A DNA stretch of 64,000 nucleotides, from NCBI GenBank assembly GCA_038503035.1, contig JAVSML010024016.1, forward strand, positions 666,558-730,557, given 5' to 3'. The stretch's first letter is position 1; every line of letters begins with the position of its first letter. The DNA is from Crocodylus rhombifer (taxonomy: Eukaryota; Chordata; Crocodylia; Crocodylidae). The notes under the pieces were generated by a model. It ran no database searches and was not told the origin of the DNA. It was given only the letters and a program-made list of their open reading frames with translations. The position numbers and the translations under genes were made by a program. Positions 22,157-35,200 of the stretch are shown here, piece after piece.

Positions 22157-23165
22157 TAGAATCATAGAAAATTAGGGTAGGAAGGGACCTCAGGAAGAAA
22201 TGCAAACAGAAAATTGGAGGCCCCCTCCTGAAGCTGACTCCAGTGGGGGGAATGGCCCCTTTGCCTCCTGGTGCTGCTGCTGCCAAGGGTGGGGTGGACC
22301 TGCATGCCCCATGAGGGAGGCTGGGTGAACCCGGCTGGGCTGGGGTGGCACATGCCTGCCTCTCCTCCCTGATCCCTGTCCCCCTCCCCGCACCATGCTG
22401 GAAAGGAGCAGGGCAAAGGTATATGAGGACTGCCTGCTGCAGGCTTAGGGCTCTTTGCTCTGCTGTCTTTACTCAGAGGCCCCGCTCTGGCCATGCAACC
22501 CCTGCCCGCATGGCAGTGGGAAACACAACTTGCTGGCCCCACTGCTGCCAGGTGGGCAGGGGGCACCCAGCCAGAGCAGGGTTCCTGGGGCAAAGGCAGC
22601 AGAGTGGAGAGCCCCAAGCCCACAGAGAGCCTGTGTCCACCCCACACAAAAATATGGGGAGCACATACCCCTCATGTCTCCCTTGCGGCACTTGCAGAAT
22701 TGGGGAGTAGCCCCCCACCGTACCCCCTAGATGAGCCACCTGTAGCTCCATTGCACCCCCTGCCCTGGCCCTGGGTCCTATGCATTGCCCTGGCTGGGCA
22801 GGAGCCCTAGCCCCTGCCCCACTCCCTCCTTCACTGTGGGGGCCTCAATCTGCACCCCCTGCCCCTTCCCCCCCATTAGACTTATCTGCAGGGGGCAGCT
22901 CTCCATACTGCCTGGCTGTGCCCCTGACCAAGCCCCCTGCATCCCGCTCCCTGCAGCCCCAAGCAGGACCCCTTGCAGACTGGAATGCTGCCTGCCTTCA
23001 AGGGAAAGCCTGCCATCTCCCAGGGGAACCCAGGCATTGTTGTGGGGGGAAGGGCCCTCTTTGGCAGGGGTAAAGGAACTTGCACCTGGGCCCCACTGAC
23101 TCGTGTATTAATCTGCCTATGTCAGGAGGCTATCTAGTCCAACCCCAATTTTGAAGCTGATTGTC
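22157..23165 (-). mobile_element. CR1: CR1 3' tail, antisense, split by a GC-rich insertion
   Basis: AATCATAGAAAATTAGGGTA and GAAGGGACCTCAGGA (22157-22196) are an antisense CR1 tail. Its continuation, GTCAGGAGGCTATCTAGTCC, is found at 23121. The intervening 0.9 kb (about 22197-23120) is a GC-rich insertion with no clear terminal repeats, bordered by similar 8-mers (CCTCAGGA and GTCAGGAG). Many overlapping frames in the insertion are chance products of its composition. Confidence 0.7.
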
Positions 23166-25104
23166 AGCTTTTTAATTAATTATGTGTATGTGGGTGATGT
23201 TTGGGTATAGGAAAAGTTGCCTTGTCATGGTCTGCAAATTGTTATTGCTTTCCCCAAACTGGGTGAAAAAGGGGACAGGGTTTTAGTGTGCAGGTGTTCT
23301 GTGGCAACTGTTCCTTTGTACTCTTGCCCTGCAATAAATGAAAGCTACATTGTGGCAGCTTAGCTCAATGAAGGAGTAAATAACTACAAGCTAGCTTCCA
23401 TTTACCATCTAGAAGAATGTGCACAAAGGCAGATGCTGTGGAGCAGCTGATGTGGGCTGAAGTCTGCTTTCATCATGTATTTGTTTGTTTGTATGTCTAT
23501 ACACTTTTTTAGGTTTGTATAATACAATTCTGATTAGTAGTGTAAAAACTTGGTGAGAGCAAAACATGTTCCTATAACATGTCTTTTGTATGAAAGGTGA
23601 AATGCCATTCATTCAGTGAAATCACTAGCATCTGCTCAATTATCTTGCTGATGCTACTAACAATCTCAAGTTTCAGCAAGAATAGTGGCTGCTACCCAAA
23701 TATATTCTTAGGGCACTAACCATGCCAAGTCATTCACGCAGGAAGAGCTTTACACCCACAAGACGTTTTGCCAGCCTTAGTGGGACGCTGCAAAGATTGT
23801 TTTGCAGGTACTAATCTCTTCCAAATTTCATGGAAGCTGAATTGGTTTAGCACTCAGAAACTTGCTGCATTTTGTGGGAATAAACCATAAATGAGCACAG
23901 TGAATCATTATGCACAACAATCCAAAGTGTTACAAAAGGTAACTTTGCCTTATTACCATGCTGTAATGATGAAAGAATGACCTCTACATAAAGAAAGCAA
24001 ACATACAATTCAGACAGCCCTGGAAAAGATGCTTTTATATTATTAGAAATGGAAAAATAAAACTGTTTTTCACATTTTTACATTGTATAAAAACAGAATC
24101 AGTTTCGAATAATAAAAGCTGTCTGGATGAAGGCCTTCATTTGTGAGTAGCAACCGGAGTATTAAATTATTGACAACAAATGAGTCATAGTCTTTTAAGA
24201 ACAGATGCTTCCAACAGACGCGTCAAACCTAGTGTCTAACTTATATTTAAAAAGTGATAATGTGAAAGCTTAACTGTTAGATTATGGCAATATAGGTAAA
24301 TACCTCATTAAAATATGTCGTCGAAAATATAGATAAGCAATTTAAAAATGTTATGGTAATGTTATGGTCATGGTAATCCTGTTGTGGGAAACCTTAATCT
24401 TTACTGATATCTTCTATAACTTCAGTTTTGTGTAGTTTATATTAACTGATTTTTCACCATGTGAAAATAGTATGGTAAAAAGGGATAAAGATTCACATGG
24501 AAAACAAGAAATCACTTTACCTATAACTTAACAGGATATCATTGTCTAAAACCTATTTTAAAGAAAACATGACAGATCGCTTTCATTCAGCAGTACCTGT
24601 TAAAATAAGAAATGACTTCCTTTAAGATGCAAAGGAATAAATAAAGTTCCATTGGGTTTGGTGTCTGCATTTACTGTGCTCAGCTTTGCCAGTAAAAATA
24701 GGATGTGTTCTGCTAACACTGCTCAGAGTTTTCTGATGACAACAGCACCAAAGTGTGGATCAAGTTTTTTGCTTTTGATCTGGGTGAAATTCACTCCTCC
24801 CACAAAGGCCTACACCAAGATTCTAAAAAATGAGGGGATGGTGTTAAACTGTTGAACTTACACTTGAGCACCCAAGCTACAGGTTTCAAAGAAGCCTAAA
24901 GGAATCAGGCACCTAGCTTCCACTATGGTCAGTGGAGTTGGGCACCTAGTTTCCTTCAGCTACTTCAAAAACATCAGCTCCAGAGGACTGAGAAGCCCAA
25001 CATTAAACTCTCATTTTGAAAAAAAAACCCAGCTTAAGTATTCATGCTGAATACAGGTTGAATGAAGGGACACTGAATGGAGACATTACCATTATCTGCT
25101 ATAA
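23166..25104. other. Intergenic DNA; one 56 bp inverted repeat
   Basis: Mostly ordinary AT-rich sequence. At about 24898-24955, AGGAATCAGGCACCTAG and the inverse of GGCACCTAGTTTCCT form a hairpin-like inverted repeat that looks like a miniature element. No gene is seen. Confidence 0.5.
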
Positions 25105-25107
25105 CAG

Positions 25108-25580
25108 AGTGCAGACAGAAGTAACTGAGAGCATTTTGTAGGAAGTGCTCTAAGCTACAATGACCCCCTAGAACAAACAGAGTTCACTGTTGGTTCCAGG
25201 GGGAGGGGAATCTAGCTGCTAGTTGGGAGTCTGCAGCTGGTTTCCCTTAACAATAGCCCTCCGAGCCTGTAAAGTTTTCGGAATGGGAGCCTTCCACCCC
25301 TGCTCCAGTACAACTGCTTCACCTCCAGCAGGGGCTGAAAAACCCTCAGACTGAACTCCCTCCACTCCCTTTTTCCCCTCCCGTTCTGAAAATAGCGACA
25401 GGCTGGCAGGCAGTGCAGACAGAAGTTACAGATGTTTCATCATCATAGAATGAGGGGTCAGATTTTCACCTGACTGGCCATTTTTGAAGCTGTCTGCAGC
25501 CATGCACTTGTGCTGAGTCACGGCTATAAACTGCTTCCTGTGGCCAGATTGAGCAAAAATTGTCACTTCTGTCTGCGCCC
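25108..25580. repeat. Three copies of a 16-20 bp word, one inverted
   Basis: GTGCAGACAGAAGTAACT occurs at about 25110, GTGCAGACAGAAGTTACA at about 25412, and the inverse GTCACTTCTGTCTGCGCC at about 25560. The outer pair could be the terminal repeats of a 0.47 kb element, or the inner pair those of a 0.17 kb element. The 79-codon frame at 25426-25665 (minus) has no recognised motif. Confidence 0.55.
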
Positions 25581-25954
25581 TTAGAGGCAGGGTGTAGCGC
25601 TTACATAGGGCAGAGGAGTAATAGTAATCTTTCTCTGTGCCGGATGTTTGTGGAACCATGGCCACTGGACTTGTAGAAATATGAAGCTGTGGTCTCTTCC
25701 TTGGTTTTGGCTGTAGACTACACTTGGCTTATCCCCTTAAGTGATCTTCAGCCGCAAGCCCACCTAGCCCATTTCATAGGATGCTGGAGGTGAAGAGATG
25801 ACATTTCTGTATGGTTGCTTAGCCTGCTCACTCCCATGCAACCCCTCTGTGTGGTTTAAGTGGTAGAAGGAGCCTTCAGTCAGTCACCTGTGTAAGGGAT
25901 GAACTTCACCCCACTGGAATACTGCCTGCATTGAGGTACTTTTTCTTTGGTTAT

Positions 25955-25960
25955 TTTATT
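25955..25960 (-). promoter_or_regulatory. Possible COL15A1 poly(A) signal
   Basis: AATAAA on the minus strand, about 110 bases after the COL15A1 stop. An ATTAAA is also present at 25977-25982. The main mammalian 3' UTR is longer, so a distal signal may be the one used; the intended site cannot be decided from sequence. Confidence 0.4.
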
Positions 25961-26070
25961 TTTAAATGTGCAATTTTTTAATGTTTTAAAAAAAGAATAT
26001 TTACATCATTAACAATTTCAGTGTCAACTTTCATAGAATATAATTGAATGTTTTTATGTGCATAGATGAC

Positions 26071-26287
26071 TTATTTTCTTTGGATATCAGATATGAAACT
26101 GTTTTCAATACAGAGAACAATAAACCTGTTGCTACAGCTGTAAGCTTTTTGATCCAGGAGCTTCCCAGCCTTCAGTGGTGATGCTTGTCCCACAGCCGCG
26201 ATTTCAGCCGTACGCCAAGCTTCACAGTAGTTGCTAACTAGTCGGATCCCATTTGCAGTTGAGCCATGCCACATTATTTTCTGAGGC
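26071..26287 (-). CDS. COL15A1: COL15A1 last coding exon, end of endostatin-like domain
   Basis: 217 coding bases including the TAA at 26071-26073. It completes the Trp, then [26 protein letters not shown], ending [16 protein letters not shown] and ISDIQRK. The three cysteines (YC, YSC, VLC) complete the two nested disulfides of the fold. The acceptor is ATTTTTAG. Confidence 0.98.
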
Positions 26288-29200
26288 CTAAAAATAATTT
26301 GTAAAGTTATTTTCCTGAAAAAAAACTTCTTTTTGGATACAATTCAGTCTTAGCCCTCTATCTATAAGAGCTATTCTCTGTCCATCCTGGATGGAAATTC
26401 ACTGTAGACAGGAGGCAAACAATGTAAGAAGGAAGATACAGATGGAAACTGGAAGGGGATAGATGGAATGGAGAGGACAACAGGGAGGAGAATGCCTGGG
26501 ATGTTTTAATTACCAGTCAAGAGAGTGGCAGAAATAGAGGAGAAGGATGGCCCAAAAGAAGAGAAAAGGAGAAAAGATAAATTATTTTTCTCATACTCTT
26601 AGCAGTCCATGGCACATGTAAAACAGTATATACAACAGTGTGAACTCACCAAGTCGGATCTGCCATGACATTCTTCCCATCGAAGGAGTATATTGGTATC
26701 TGGATGTTGAACTCACCCCCATTGCCAGTAAATATGGATTCCCAGTTAGCAAAGAGTATTTCTCCCTGTCAATTTTAAATGCAAGGTGAATCTGATGTTC
26801 TGCACTGCCATTTGCCATGGCTTTTACTACTTTAGCACAGAGGCCTAAAGGAATTCTATAAATCGAAACTCTAATCTACCTGTAAAAATACTCATAATTC
26901 CATTAGCCTCTCCATGCCATGATCTTGTACTTTAATCCTTCATCCCTTCACTCTATCTAAAGCCTTTATACTAACAGCTCATGCACACGTGCCTCTGCCT
27001 TAGGCCTCTCCCCTTCCTGTCAGAGGGGTGTCTGCTTGGCTTATTCCATCCCTTCACTGTACTGCTTACATAACTGCTATTCTAGCTGACTCTCCACTCT
27101 TCTTCTGCATAATGGTGAAGCTCATTTTTCTGTACCTGAGAGGCCTTACACAAGTGAGTTCTTGCACAGCTCTCTGCTCTCCTTCTCCTACCACAACTTA
27201 CTATGGGGCCTGCCTCTACAATACACTGAATTCCCAGTAGCAACGGTGCCGTACTATCACAGGGCATAAACCATGATGGCGACACTACTGCACAGTAGTA
27301 ACGAGCTACTGTGCAGTAGCAACTAAAAAAGACCCATCTGTGTCGTAATTCAGTACTTGGTTAAGCAAGTACTGAGTGACTGTGCAGTAACAACTGCACA
27401 GTCTGCCACACGTGTAGACCTGGCCAGTGTGACTGAACTGGAAAATGAGTTGAAAATACACAACTGCACTCAGTATAGAAAAAATGATACTACAGGAAGT
27501 CAGAGGGTGCAGAGTGAGGTTAATTTCTAACATCGTTGTAATGGTCTAAGAATTCATTTGAGAATTCTCCCTTCACTAGAAAAACTGGCTTTTCCTTGAA
27601 AAGGAAGCTGAAAGCGATTTGTTTTAATCAGTGAAAATTCTGGTAAATTCACAATCATGCTAGGACTGTTAATTGAAACAGGACTTTGCATCACAGAATT
27701 GTGCTTATTAAACTGCCTTCAATCATTCATTTCCTAAAGTGGGAAATTTTCTGTTTGAGGAAATTTTCTTCTCAGAACTCTGAATTTTCCCAGGGGATTT
27801 TTAAGTCAAAATATTCACCACTGTCAGAGAATCAGATGCATTTGACTCAGTCTCAGATGCATCTGAAGATTCAATGCTGATTCGGACATAGACATAGCTT
27901 TAAATGCTTTTTCTACCTACCTCAAATGTACAAGGTGGCTTGTGAACACTATGATGCTGGGGCAGATGGAGTGTTCCACAGGAGTGCCGGGGGGGGCCAC
28001 TCCATGTGCTCAGCAGTGACCCTGGAAGTGGACCGGAAGTACATCTGGTCCACTTCTGGGCCCACTGGGGAGCTCCCCTGTGCCCTCCCTGGCTTGGCAA
28101 TTGGCTGTGGGAGGACCCAAGGTGACCCCCAGACCCAGGACACACCAGTTGTTGAGCTGAGGGTGGCAGGGGGGGCCCTGCATACTCTCTGGTGGACCCG
28201 GAAGTTGATCAGAAGTGCTTCTGGTCCACTTTTGGGTCCTGTTGCTGAGCATGCTGGGGAGCCCCCCCATGCTTTTGTGGGATACTCCATGCGCTCCAGC
28301 ACTGCAGCATTCATGAGCTGCCTGCTACCTTGAGGTATGTAGAAAAAACATTTAAAGCTGTGTCTGTGTCTGAATTGCTGAATCTTCTCTCTCCGAATCG
28401 ATTCAGAGAGGTTAAAGGGTCCTCTGATTTGATTCGGATTTGGAGATTCGGCCAAAGAATTGGGCTGAATCTCCGCTGAATCAAATCAGGGACTGAAGCT
28501 TCACACAGCCCTAGAAGGCAGCCAATACTTCAAAGACGTGGTTTATGCTTCTGTATGTTCTTCTTAAGACTAGTGCGTGTATGCCTGCCTGTGTGCAAGA
28601 CCATGCTCCAGACACCAAATCACCTTTTACTCTCAGATACACTGGTGGAAATTCAGAGAAACTATTAGGCACAGAATTTAGCCGATCATTCTAAAAGATG
28701 GCATACGCGCTCACCTTAATTCACTAAACCCTGTGGGAAGACTAGAGAGTAACTGCCAGAGTGCAACTCTGAGAAATGAAGACTCACTTTGGGGCAAGAA
28801 TTCCAAAGCTGCTTCCAAAACAGATGCATTGAAACAGAAGCACACACGAAGTTATTTACTATGCTACTGCCTTGATACCAGTACACTCTAAGTAAGCATT
28901 CTCATGGTTTTGTTTTTACCATTAGTCTTAAACTTAGAAAATGCAGCTTGAGTGAGAGATGGTAAGAGTAAACTTTTTTTATACACTGTAGCACAAAGCA
29001 TACTTTGAATCAAAAGGCTCTGATCCAACAAAAGGCAAGAACAAACCTTTCACTTCAGTTGAGTTTCAAGGTTTTTAGATTGTAAGGGCGTTCTGTACCT
29101 GAGAGGCCTTATACAAAGGCTGTAGCTCCAAGAACTGCTCTAATTAAAGCACCTGCAGCATCTCATGTATCAGCATCCTTGTGCTTTAAAATGGCAGTGA

Positions 29201-32200
29201 GGGCACTTTAACAAAACCTCATCATATGAGCTTTAGTTTAAGTGCCCCCACTGCCATTTTCATAGATTTCATAGACATTAGGGCTGGAAGGGACTTAGAA
29301 GATCATTGAGTCCAGCCCCCCCGCCTGAAGGGCAGGAAGTCAGCTGGGGTCATAGGACTCCAGCAAGTTAAGCGTCCAATTTACTCTTGTAGGTGTTCAA
29401 TGTAGGTGCTTGAACCACCTCCGATGGCAGGCTGTTCCAGACCTTGGGGGCTTGGACAGTAAAGAAATTCTTCCTTATGTCCAGCCTGAAATGGTCTTGC
29501 AGTAGTTTATAACCATTTGACCTCGTCATCCCTCGGGGCGCTCTGGTGAACAGATGTTCCCCCAGATCCTGGTGGTCACCCCTGATAAACTTATAAGTGG
29601 CCACCAGATCACCCCTGAGCCTGCGCTTTTCCAGGCTAAAGAGCCCCATAGCTCTCAGCCTGTCGTTTTCCTGACCTCTGATCATGCATGTGGCTCTTCT
29701 CTGGACTCTCTCAAGCTTCTCCACATCCTTTTTGAATTGTGGAGCCCAAAACTAGATGCAGTACTCCAGCTGCGGCCTCACCAAGGCTGAGTACAAGGGG
29801 AGAATGACGTCCCGGGATTTGCTCGAGAAGCATCTATGGATGCAAGCCAGTGTTTTGGTCGCTTTACTAGCTGCAGCATTGCATTGCAGGCTCATGTTCA
29901 TCTTGTGGTCAATGATGACCCCCAAGTCTCTTTCTTCCATAGTGCTAGCCAGCGCAGCACTACCGAGCCTATATGGATGCTGCAAGTTTTTCCTCCCAAG
30001 GTGGAGAACCTTGCATTTTTTGGTGTTAAACACCATGAGGTTCTTGTCTGCCCATTTGCTGAACCTGTCCAGGTCAGTTTGGATCACCCTCCTGTCTTCT
30101 GGTGTGGATGCTTTGCCCCAAAGTTTGGTGTCATCAGCAAACGTGGCCAGTCCGCTTCTGACTCCAGTGTCTACATCATTAATGTTGAAGTGCAGGGATG
30201 TTGATACATGAGATGCAGAGGCTGCTGGAGACGTGATAATTAACACACTCCAGCAGACTTGATTAATCAGACTCTCCACATATCTACAGGTACCCTAAGA
30301 ATCTGTCTTTACAAAAGAAATCCAAAGCATTTATTTTTACCTTAAGATTAACTATTGGTAAACTGTATCTGTCTGCTTTTCGCACAACTGTGGACAGATC
30401 TTGCAAATGTGATGAGAGGAAAGCTCTGTATGTTGACGTTAAACCCGCTGCCCGGGCCTGTTGAAAGCACTGATAATCTGCTCGCATGTCGCCAGAAAAT
30501 GGAAAATTCAAAGCCACCAGATGCAGCTTGAAAACAGAAAAGAAACAATAACCTTCTCAGTTATAAAATCTGTTAACCAATCCGCATCTTCTTGATGGGG
30601 AAAACATGTCCTTGAGGAAAACAGACAGACAGGTAGCTGGGGCTGATATGGAATATCTTTCAGAGTAGAACATTTATTCTAAACCTTTCATGATGAAGAA
30701 TTATAGTTGCCACCATAACATCACATTTCTTAAATAAGTCATGTTCAGTTTGATGAGCTGCAATCCAGTCCACAGCAGAAATATATTATTATCTTTGAGT
30801 AGTTAAGACATCCAAACACAAAATTTCAGTTTTAAACTACTGTTGAGATTTGCTAAATAGTAACCCTTCAGTTGTCACCACATTACAAAACCCCAAAACT
30901 TGGAAGTGAATAAATAAATAGTTAAGGACATTGTTATGCATTGACCACATAAAATCTATTGTTATCAAATACAATACACATATTTTAATCACAACATAAA
31001 AGTTTAAATTCTAATTCATATGTTATTTTTCAGATATGATGTCATCATCTTTCTTTAAATATTGAAACAAAACTTTTCCAAAAATACAAGCTTAGATTTT
31101 AAACGATCCTTTTGACAGAAAATATCCATCCCAGTTTCCATGGGAAAGATAAAACAGTTCAAATAGTGCTAATTAAAACCCAGTCATAACCTTAAAAAAG
31201 TAGCCTGTATTTTAGATTGAGGCCATTATTTACAGCTAAGAAAATCAGGTATGTTTTTATTACAGGCATATGACAAAGGTTACATATAATCACCAAAGAA
31301 TAATGCTTAATGAGGCCATTTAAAGGTTTGTACAATTTCTAAATTCTTTGAAAGCTGTAACTGAAATGTCTCAAAATAAGTTCTGTGAATTTAGAGGATA
31401 TCCTGAAAGCACATGAAAGAGATTTACTTTACTTTGTACACAGATTGCAACTATGCAGCTTCAGTGGTGTCTCTACAATATAATTATCTTACTTACTGAT
31501 GGTTTTCCAGTGTTAATGTTGGAAAAAGTAGTCAGTGCTGGAAGAGACTGAAAGCCCTGTGGTAGAACACACAGCAACAAATCACTCACAAATATAAATT
31601 GACTATGATGTCCAGAGCAGGGAAAACACAACCTTTTTTTACTTCAGTCCATTGGGGGAAACATCCCAGATCAACATTTCAGCTGTTCAGTAATATTTCT
31701 TAATAAAATAAAAATGGAACTACAGAAATGTGAAATCGTGTTGCTCTGAATGATGATATTCTCAAACTTTAAATTAATGTACTCCTACCAATTTAGAAAG
31801 TCACCTAAGCACGTGGTGAAATGCTGTCCTAAACAGAGATGCTTTTTCTAGGTCTCAGAGCCTAACACTTATCTGACTGAGTGAGCATCGGTGGTTGAAT
31901 GCACTTGGAGATATGCAATGAAGCTGCTAATACTGAATTTGGAGGAGTTGGGGCAAGAATGGATTAAAAACAAAAGAATGAAGGTGAGGTGAGACAAGAT
32001 ATTCAATGCAATGCAAGATATGGACTGCACCATGCCTCAGCAGCTCCCTCAAAGAGACAGGAACAGGACCTACCAGGGGATCAAAGTAGGTCTTTCCCTG
32101 TAACAGAGCTTGCCCATATAAAAAATAATAACAACAGAAGCTTAATCTTAGTTAGCCCTTGGCTTATGCTTATCACTGTCTTACAGAGTACTGAAGTTAC

Positions 32201-35200
32201 ATGCTAGGTGTTAAGGACTTATATCTACTTAACTTGGAAGTTTCTCTGAAACTAACCCTGGGCTTGATATGGCTCATTTCCATATTCAAAACTAGGGCAT
32301 GGACTATTTGAACACTGCTTCAAAGATGCCTTTTGCCTCAGCAGTATGCAGAACCTCATAGGTAGGGGCCTACTGAAATTGCATTTTTGTGATTTTTGCA
32401 GAACTGTGATTTTGGGTGGCCTCTGTGAAAAAGCACAAGTTCCCTGGAAAACGCCCCCCCAAAATACTTACTGAATACATGCTGGCTCCCTCTGGGGAGT
32501 CAGCAGTCTTTGTGGCCACTGCAGCCCAGTCACACTGGGGGGGAGGAATGGCTGCTGTCACATCAAGGTGACTGCCACCTCTGTCCCTCACTGCTGACTG
32601 GATGCGAGGGCTGTCTGTCATATGGTCTCATCTCTCTCCACCAATCGGTGGTGAGGGGCAGGGCCTTTGCAGCTAATCAGCAGTGAAGGGTGTGGCCATA
32701 TGACAGCCCTCACAGCCAATCAGTGGGGAGGGGCAGGGCCACCAAGGCCCCTCAGCCAATGAGAGGTGTACTGTCCCCACCATGCTTGGCCTGTGAAAAT
32801 GGGTGCTGGCCCTGCGATCTGCCTGCAAAATCATTGGCAGCCACCTTGAGTTCAGTAGACTCCTACTCTTAAGTAAACAGAGTAGCCAATGCCTAGTCAT
32901 AACCAATTAGGGAACTCATGTAGTGACATGACCAATGTGCAGGGCTGAAGGTCACCCAGGTTAGAATTCCTGCTCACCCACCGCCCCGAAAGCCTGTTGT
33001 GGGGGAGCCTGTATACAATATCTGCCAAATGTTCCCCCAGTTTCTGCTTAGTCAGACCCACAAATTTGCACAGTCCAAAAGAGTTTTGCACTTACATGGC
33101 TTGAAACTGCTGGAGGAGGAGGGCTGTCAGCAGGGATGGGAATTAATTCTCCCAGCTGGAAGGACAGAGAATGAAGAGGGAAATAGAAACATATAAAAGT
33201 GAAAAAATTACAGCAATTAAGAAAGTACTGCATGAAAGGAAAGTATTTGTACCAGCTCTCCCTTCTTTGAGAATATTTGCAACAACTTCATTGAAGATAG
33301 GAGAGTTGAAGCGAATCAGGAAGCAGTGCTATAATACCTGCAATTTTCTCCAGCCATTTCGAACACGGATAAAGACCTCGCTGTTTTCACGCAGATAGAT
33401 TAATGTTCCTTCTGCCACCAAGTGAGCCTTTTGCAGCATACCCTCAATATTTCTGAATGTTGTAACCTGTCAAGTAATCAAAAATAAAATAAAATAAACC
33501 CCATGCCTAGAAGCATGAGATGCAAAGGACATTTACAGATAAATACATTCATTTGAAGAATGCCAGTAATGACAAGACATTTTCATTTCACCCAACTCTT
33601 CTTGTGAAACATAATGTAAGCATAAGCTTTTAGAACAGTAGGGAGTGTAGGCCAAATTCACTTATATTGTATCTCCACTGATTTAAACAGAATTACACAA
33701 GGGGTATATTTTGTTTTGTATGAGATAAATACACTGTTACAACTTGGTACAATTGGCTGGGGCCGCAGAATTTGAAAGATGATTTGGAAGTTTCAAAAGA
33801 GATTCAGCAACAGTAGCTGGAGTGAAGCAGGATGCAGTTTGTAAATTATATCTCGTTCACTGAGCTAACAAAATCAATTTCTGTTACTATCATATTTGTC
33901 TTACTGTTCTGATCCAATTAGCAAACTTAATTCAGACATTTAGTTTATTGATTTCTATGAGACATAATCTCTAACCGAATCTAAAGGAGAATGCAGAACT
34001 AATCAAATAATGAAACAAGGTTTAGATGAGTGGTTTTCTCCAGCTGGTACTTTAGAAAGAAACCAGTTTCAAAGTATAGCATCTTAGAATGAAGGTGACT
34101 ATAGAACAGTGATTCTCATTCCCTGGGGTGCTGCCAGATCCTTTGAAGAGTGCCATGAGGTGTAAAGAGAAGTGAAGGCTCAGGGGTGACTTGGTGGCAG
34201 CCTATAAGTATATAAGGGGTGTGCATCAGAAACTGGGAGAATTTCTGTTCACCAAGGCACTCAAAGAGAAGACAAGGTCTAATGGTCACAAACTCTAAGA
34301 AAACCATTTTAGACTGGATATAAGGAACAACTTCTTTACTGTCCGAGTTCCCAAACTTTGGAAAAGACTCCCACCAGAAGTGGTGCAAGCACCTACTCTG
34401 GATGCCTTTAAGGCATGTCTGGATGCTTATCTTGCTGGGATCATTTGACCCCAACAGACTTCTTGCCTCTTGGGTGGGGGGCTGGACCCAATGATCTTGC
34501 GAGGCCCCTTCCAGCCATAATGTCTATGAAATCTATGAGATATGCAGAAAAACACAGGCGAAGTCTCATCTCTGCCTGGCTAATTCCCAACCCTCACTAC
34601 TTCATCCCCCTGCAAAAAGATAAGCACTGTAATATATAAGTCAGTTTTTGAAATTGGGTGCAACTCAATTCACAAAAGTTATGGAGGGGTACCTTGAGTC
34701 CAGTGAGATGTGCCTCAAGTCCAAAAAAGGTTAAGAATCACTGCTGTAGCAGATTGCTTTACTATTCTGAGATGTCACTTGTTAGCTGCCTATGATCAGA
34801 TCACTGTGCTTCACTGATTTCCGATATCAAATGTATTCAGTTTATAAGAAATATTATGTTGTCTGGTACTGATTACAGAAGGTCTCTTCATTTTAAGCTG
34901 CTCTTCTGGCTTGTTGATTGATGCTTAATAGCACTATATTATGTTGAATGGTTGGGAGAAACAATTGGAAGAGATGGCAACCTTGACTGAAGGTTTGGAT
35001 GGGAAGCAGTCCTGCAGGTATCGTATGGGGAGGTCTAGTAATTTCTATTATATTTGAGGTGCTGGGAGATTTGATACGGCTAAGTAAACTGGATGGTCTG
35101 CTTATTAAGGCATTTGAAAATGAATGCCAACAATGCTAAGGCCATTCAAGGAGCTTTTGGTGGAATTTAGCAGAAACCTGAATAAACAAGGCTCTCAATA

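Noticed and set aside
22162..23099. GC-rich frames considered as a gene
   Set aside because: The block interrupts a CR1 tail with similar 8-mers at both edges; frames overlap on both strands.
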